From NCBI RefSeq assembly GCF_002028425.1, contig NZ_CP020042.1, forward strand, positions 2,728,001 through 2,792,000: a stretch of DNA of 64,000 bases. Reading direction: 5' to 3'. This DNA comes from Streptomyces katrae. GTDB lineage: Bacteria; Actinomycetota; Actinomycetes; Streptomycetales; Streptomycetaceae. A program made the position numbers and the translations under genes. This document shows positions 61,703 to 64,000 of the stretch, one piece after another (position 1 is the first letter of the stretch; the number at the start of each line of letters is the position of its first letter). Below the pieces are notes generated by a model, which was given only the letters and a program-made list of their open reading frames with translations, had not been told where the DNA came from and did not search any database.

Positions 61703-64000
61703 GTGCCTGGCACGAATCTCACCCGTGAAGAGGCTCAGCAGCGGGCGAAGCTGCTCACCGTCGACTCGTACGAGATCGAGCTCGATCTCAGCGGCGCGCA
61801 GGAGGGCGGCACCTTCCGGTCCGCGACCACCGTGCGCTTCCAGTCGGCCGAGGCGGGGGCCGGGACCTTCATCGACCTGGTCGCGCCTGCCGTGCACGAG
61901 GTCGTGCTGAACGGCAAGGCCCTGGAGGTGGCCGCCGTCTTCCGCGACTCGCGCATCGCCCTGGACCACCTCGCCGCCGGCGCCAACGAGCTCCGCGTCG
62001 TCGCGGACTGCGCCTACACCAACACCGGCGAGGGCCTGCACCGCTTCGTCGACCCGGTCGACCAGCAGGCGTACCTGTACACCCAGTTCGAGGTGCCGGA
62101 CGCGCGGCGGGTCTTCGCCAGCTTCGAGCAGCCCGACCTGAAGGCGACGTTCCAGTTCACCGTGACGGCCCCCGAAGGCTGGACGGTCATCTCGAACTCC
62201 CCGACGCCGGAGCCGAAGGACCGGGTGTGGGCCTTCGAGCCGACCCCGCGCATCTCCTCGTACATCACCGCCCTGATCGTGGGCCCGTACCACGCGGTGC
62301 ACAGCTCCTACGAGGGCAAGGACGGGCAGGTCGTCCCGCTCGGCATCTACTGCCGCCCCTCTCTCGCCGAGTTCCTCGACGCCGACGCGATCTTCGACGT
62401 CACCCGGCAGGGCTTCGACTGGTTCCAGGAGAAGTTCGCGTACGACTACCCGTTCGCGAAGTACGACCAGCTCTTCGTGCCGGAGTTCAACGCGGGCGCG
62501 ATGGAGAACGCCGGTGCGGTCACCATCCGCGACCAGTACGTCTTCCGGTCGAAGGTGACGGACGCGGCGTACGAGGTGCGGGCGGAGACCATCCTGCACG
62601 AGCTCGCGCACATGTGGTTCGGCGACCTCGTCACGATGGAGTGGTGGAACGACCTGTGGCTGAACGAGTCGTTCGCCACCTACACCTCGATCGCCTGCCA
62701 GGCGTACGCCGAGGGTTCGAAGTGGCCGCACGCCTGGACCACGTTCGCGAACTCCATGAAGACCTGGGCGTACCGGCAGGACCAGCTGCCGTCCACGCAC
62801 CCGATCATGGCCGACATCCGTGACCTGGACGACGTCCTGGTCAACTTCGACGGCATCACGTACGCCAAGGGCGCCTCGGTGCTCAAGCAGCTCGTGGCCT
62901 ATGTCGGTATGGAGGCCTTCTTCAAGGGCGTGCAGGCGTACTTCAAGGCGCACGCCTTCGGGAACACGCGCCTGTCGGACCTGCTGGGCGCCCTGGAGGA
63001 GACCTCGGGCCGCGACCTGACCGCCTGGTCGAAGGCGTGGCTGGAGACGGCCGGCATCAACGTGCTGCGGCCGGAGATCGAGACGGACGGCGAGGGTGTC
63101 GTCACCTCGTTCGCCGTGCGCCAGGAGGCCCCGGCGCTGCCGGCGGGCGCCAAGGGCGAGCCGGTGCTGCGGCCCCACCGCATCGCGGTCGGCCTGTACG
63201 AGCTGGAGGGCGGCAAGCTGGTCCGTACGGAGCGGATCGAGCTGGACATCGACGGCGAGCTGACGGCGGTGCCGGAGCTCGTGGGGCGTGCCCGTCCGGC
63301 GGTCGTGCTGCTCAACGACGACGACCTGTCGTACGCCAAGGTCCGCCTGGACGAGGTCTCGCTGGCCAACGTCACCGCGCACCTGGGCGACTTCACCGAG
63401 TCGCTGCCGCGGGCACTGTGCTGGGCGTCGGCGTGGGACATGACGCGTGACGGCGAGCTGGCGACGCGCGACTACCTGGCGCTGGTGCTGTCCGGCATCG
63501 GCAAGGAGTCGGACATCGGTGTGGTGCAGTCCCTGCACCGCCAGGTGAAGCTGGCCATCGACGTGTACGCCGACCCGGCGTGGCGCGAGCAGGGCCTGGC
63601 GGCCTGGACGGAGGCCACGCTGGAGCACCTGCGCGCGGCCGAGCCGGGCAGCGACCACCAGCTGGCGTGGGCGCGTGCCTTCGCGGCGACGGCGCGCACC
63701 GGGGAGCAGCTGGACCTGCTGGGTGCGCTGCTGTCCGGGGCGGAGACCGTCGAGGGCCTGGTCGTGGACACGGAGCTGCGCTGGGCGTTCCTGGAGCGGC
63801 TGGCCGCGACGGGGCGTGCGGACGAGGCGGAGATCGCGGCGGAGCTGGAGCGGGACGCCACGGCGGCGGGCGAGCGCCACGCGGAGACCGCGCGGGCGGC
63901 GCGTCCGACGGCGCAGGCCAAGGCGGAGGCCTGGGCCGCGGTGGTGGAGTCGGGCGACCTGCCGAACGCGGTGCAGGAGGCCGTGATCGGCGGCTTCGTC
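61703..64000 (+). CDS. pepN: M1-family aminopeptidase N, copy 2, cut by window edge
   Basis: 766 codons to the end of the window with no stop; about 850 expected, so roughly 90 residues are missing. GAMENAGAV and HELAHMWFGDLVTMEWWN with His299 and His303 mark an active M1 site. Similar along its length to the copy at 49263 (GEG-LHRFVDP, SSTHPI-ADIRDL, SVLKQLVAYVG), so a paralogue. Start is GTG 61703 with AAAGGAG eight bases upstream. Cytosolic, no signal peptide. Follows asd with a terminator between. Confidence 0.95.
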   Translation, partial: MPGTNLTREEAQQRAKLLTVDSYEIELDLSGAQEGGTFRSATTVRFQSAEAGAGTFIDLVAPAVHEVVLNGKALEVAAVFRDSRIALDHLAAGANELRVVADCAYTNTGEGLHRFVDPVDQQAYLYTQFEVPDARRVFASFEQPDLKATFQFTVTAPEGWTVISNSPTPEPKDRVWAFEPTPRISSYITALIVGPYHAVHSSYEGKDGQVVPLGIYCRPSLAEFLDADAIFDVTRQGFDWFQEKFAYDYPFAKYDQLFVPEFNAGAMENAGAVTIRDQYVFRSKVTDAAYEVRAETILHELAHMWFGDLVTMEWWNDLWLNESFATYTSIACQAYAEGSKWPHAWTTFANSMKTWAYRQDQLPSTHPIMADIRDLDDVLVNFDGITYAKGASVLKQLVAYVGMEAFFKGVQAYFKAHAFGNTRLSDLLGALEETSGRDLTAWSKAWLETAGINVLRPEIETDGEGVVTSFAVRQEAPALPAGAKGEPVLRPHRIAVGLYELEGGKLVRTERIELDIDGELTAVPELVGRARPAVVLLNDDDLSYAKVRLDEVSLANVTAHLGDFTESLPRALCWASAWDMTRDGELATRDYLALVLSGIGKESDIGVVQSLHRQVKLAIDVYADPAWREQGLAAWTEATLEHLRAAEPGSDHQLAWARAFAATARTGEQLDLLGALLSGAETVEGLVVDTELRWAFLERLAATGRADEAEIAAELERDATAAGERHAETARAARPTAQAKAEAWAAVVESGDLPNAVQEAVIGGFV

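Overview
The window is high-GC, gene-dense actinobacterial chromosome that looks like the core of a Streptomyces genome. The order rplU-rpmA-obg, rne, radical-SAM pair, mreBCD-pbp2-rodA, ndk, folC, valS, clpX-clpP2-clpP1-tig, rpiB, sodF, asd and pepN matches, as far as I remember, the S. coelicolor SCO2592-SCO2643 neighbourhood. I see no insertion sequence, prophage, integrase, CRISPR array or rRNA. Two tRNA genes are present. Both edges cut a gene: galE at the left and a second M1 aminopeptidase at the right.

Layout. 1-4.6 kb (minus): galE translationally coupled to a family 2 glycosyltransferase, then obg-rpmA-rplU behind a good housekeeping-type promoter. 4.8-13 kb (minus): an RNase E/G with very long disordered arms, then the TIGR03936 and TIGR03960 radical-SAM-linked pair separated by an unfamiliar membrane protein built from repeated Arg-Tyr-x-Val-x-Pro units. 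13-21 kb (minus): a CYTH-CHAD protein and the cell-wall elongation cluster mreB-mreC-mreD-pbp2-rodA. 21-26 kb: ndk, a DUF4233 membrane protein and folC on minus; an MreB-like gene (mbl) diverges from folC and an orphan sensor kinase follows. 26-30.6 kb: valS and two related membrane-anchored secreted proteins. 30.6-35.1 kb (minus): the tig and clpP1-clpP2-clpX proteostasis genes, with a candidate ClgR operator. 35.3-41.9 kb: tRNA-Pro, tRNA-Gly, then mixed metabolic and signalling genes (small membrane protein, HD hydrolase, PLP decarboxylase, SpoIIE-type phosphatase, Eis-like acetyltransferase, Nei glycosylase, RpiB). 42-47.5 kb: three paralogous amino-acid permeases with an inverted bioY between the first two. 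47.6-64 kb: sodF with a Nur-type operator and a possible s-SodF small RNA, a DsbA-like mycothiol protein, an M1 aminopeptidase, an AbiEi/DUF559-like protein, a flavin-type oxidoreductase and VOC protein divergent from a CGNR regulator, a secreted subtilase, a secreted M28 aminopeptidase, asd, and the second M1 aminopeptidase.

Working together: the left half carries housekeeping and growth functions (ribosome assembly, RNA decay, lateral wall and spore wall synthesis, protein quality control). The right half is rich in protein and amino-acid turnover: two exported proteases, two cytosolic aminopeptidases and three amino-acid permeases. Many convergent or operon ends carry perfect 11-18 bp GC hairpins without U tracts, as is usual in Streptomyces.

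I found no clearly new multi-gene system. The best candidates for novelty are the repeat membrane protein at 10.1-11.0 kb between two radical-SAM partners, the paired WAD-motif membrane proteins at 28.9-30.6 kb, the AbiEi/DUF559-like orphan at 52 kb, and a dyad (GTCCG-N5-CGGAC) shared by the promoter regions of a permease gene and asd. All functional statements come from reading motifs and from memory of the families; no database search was run.
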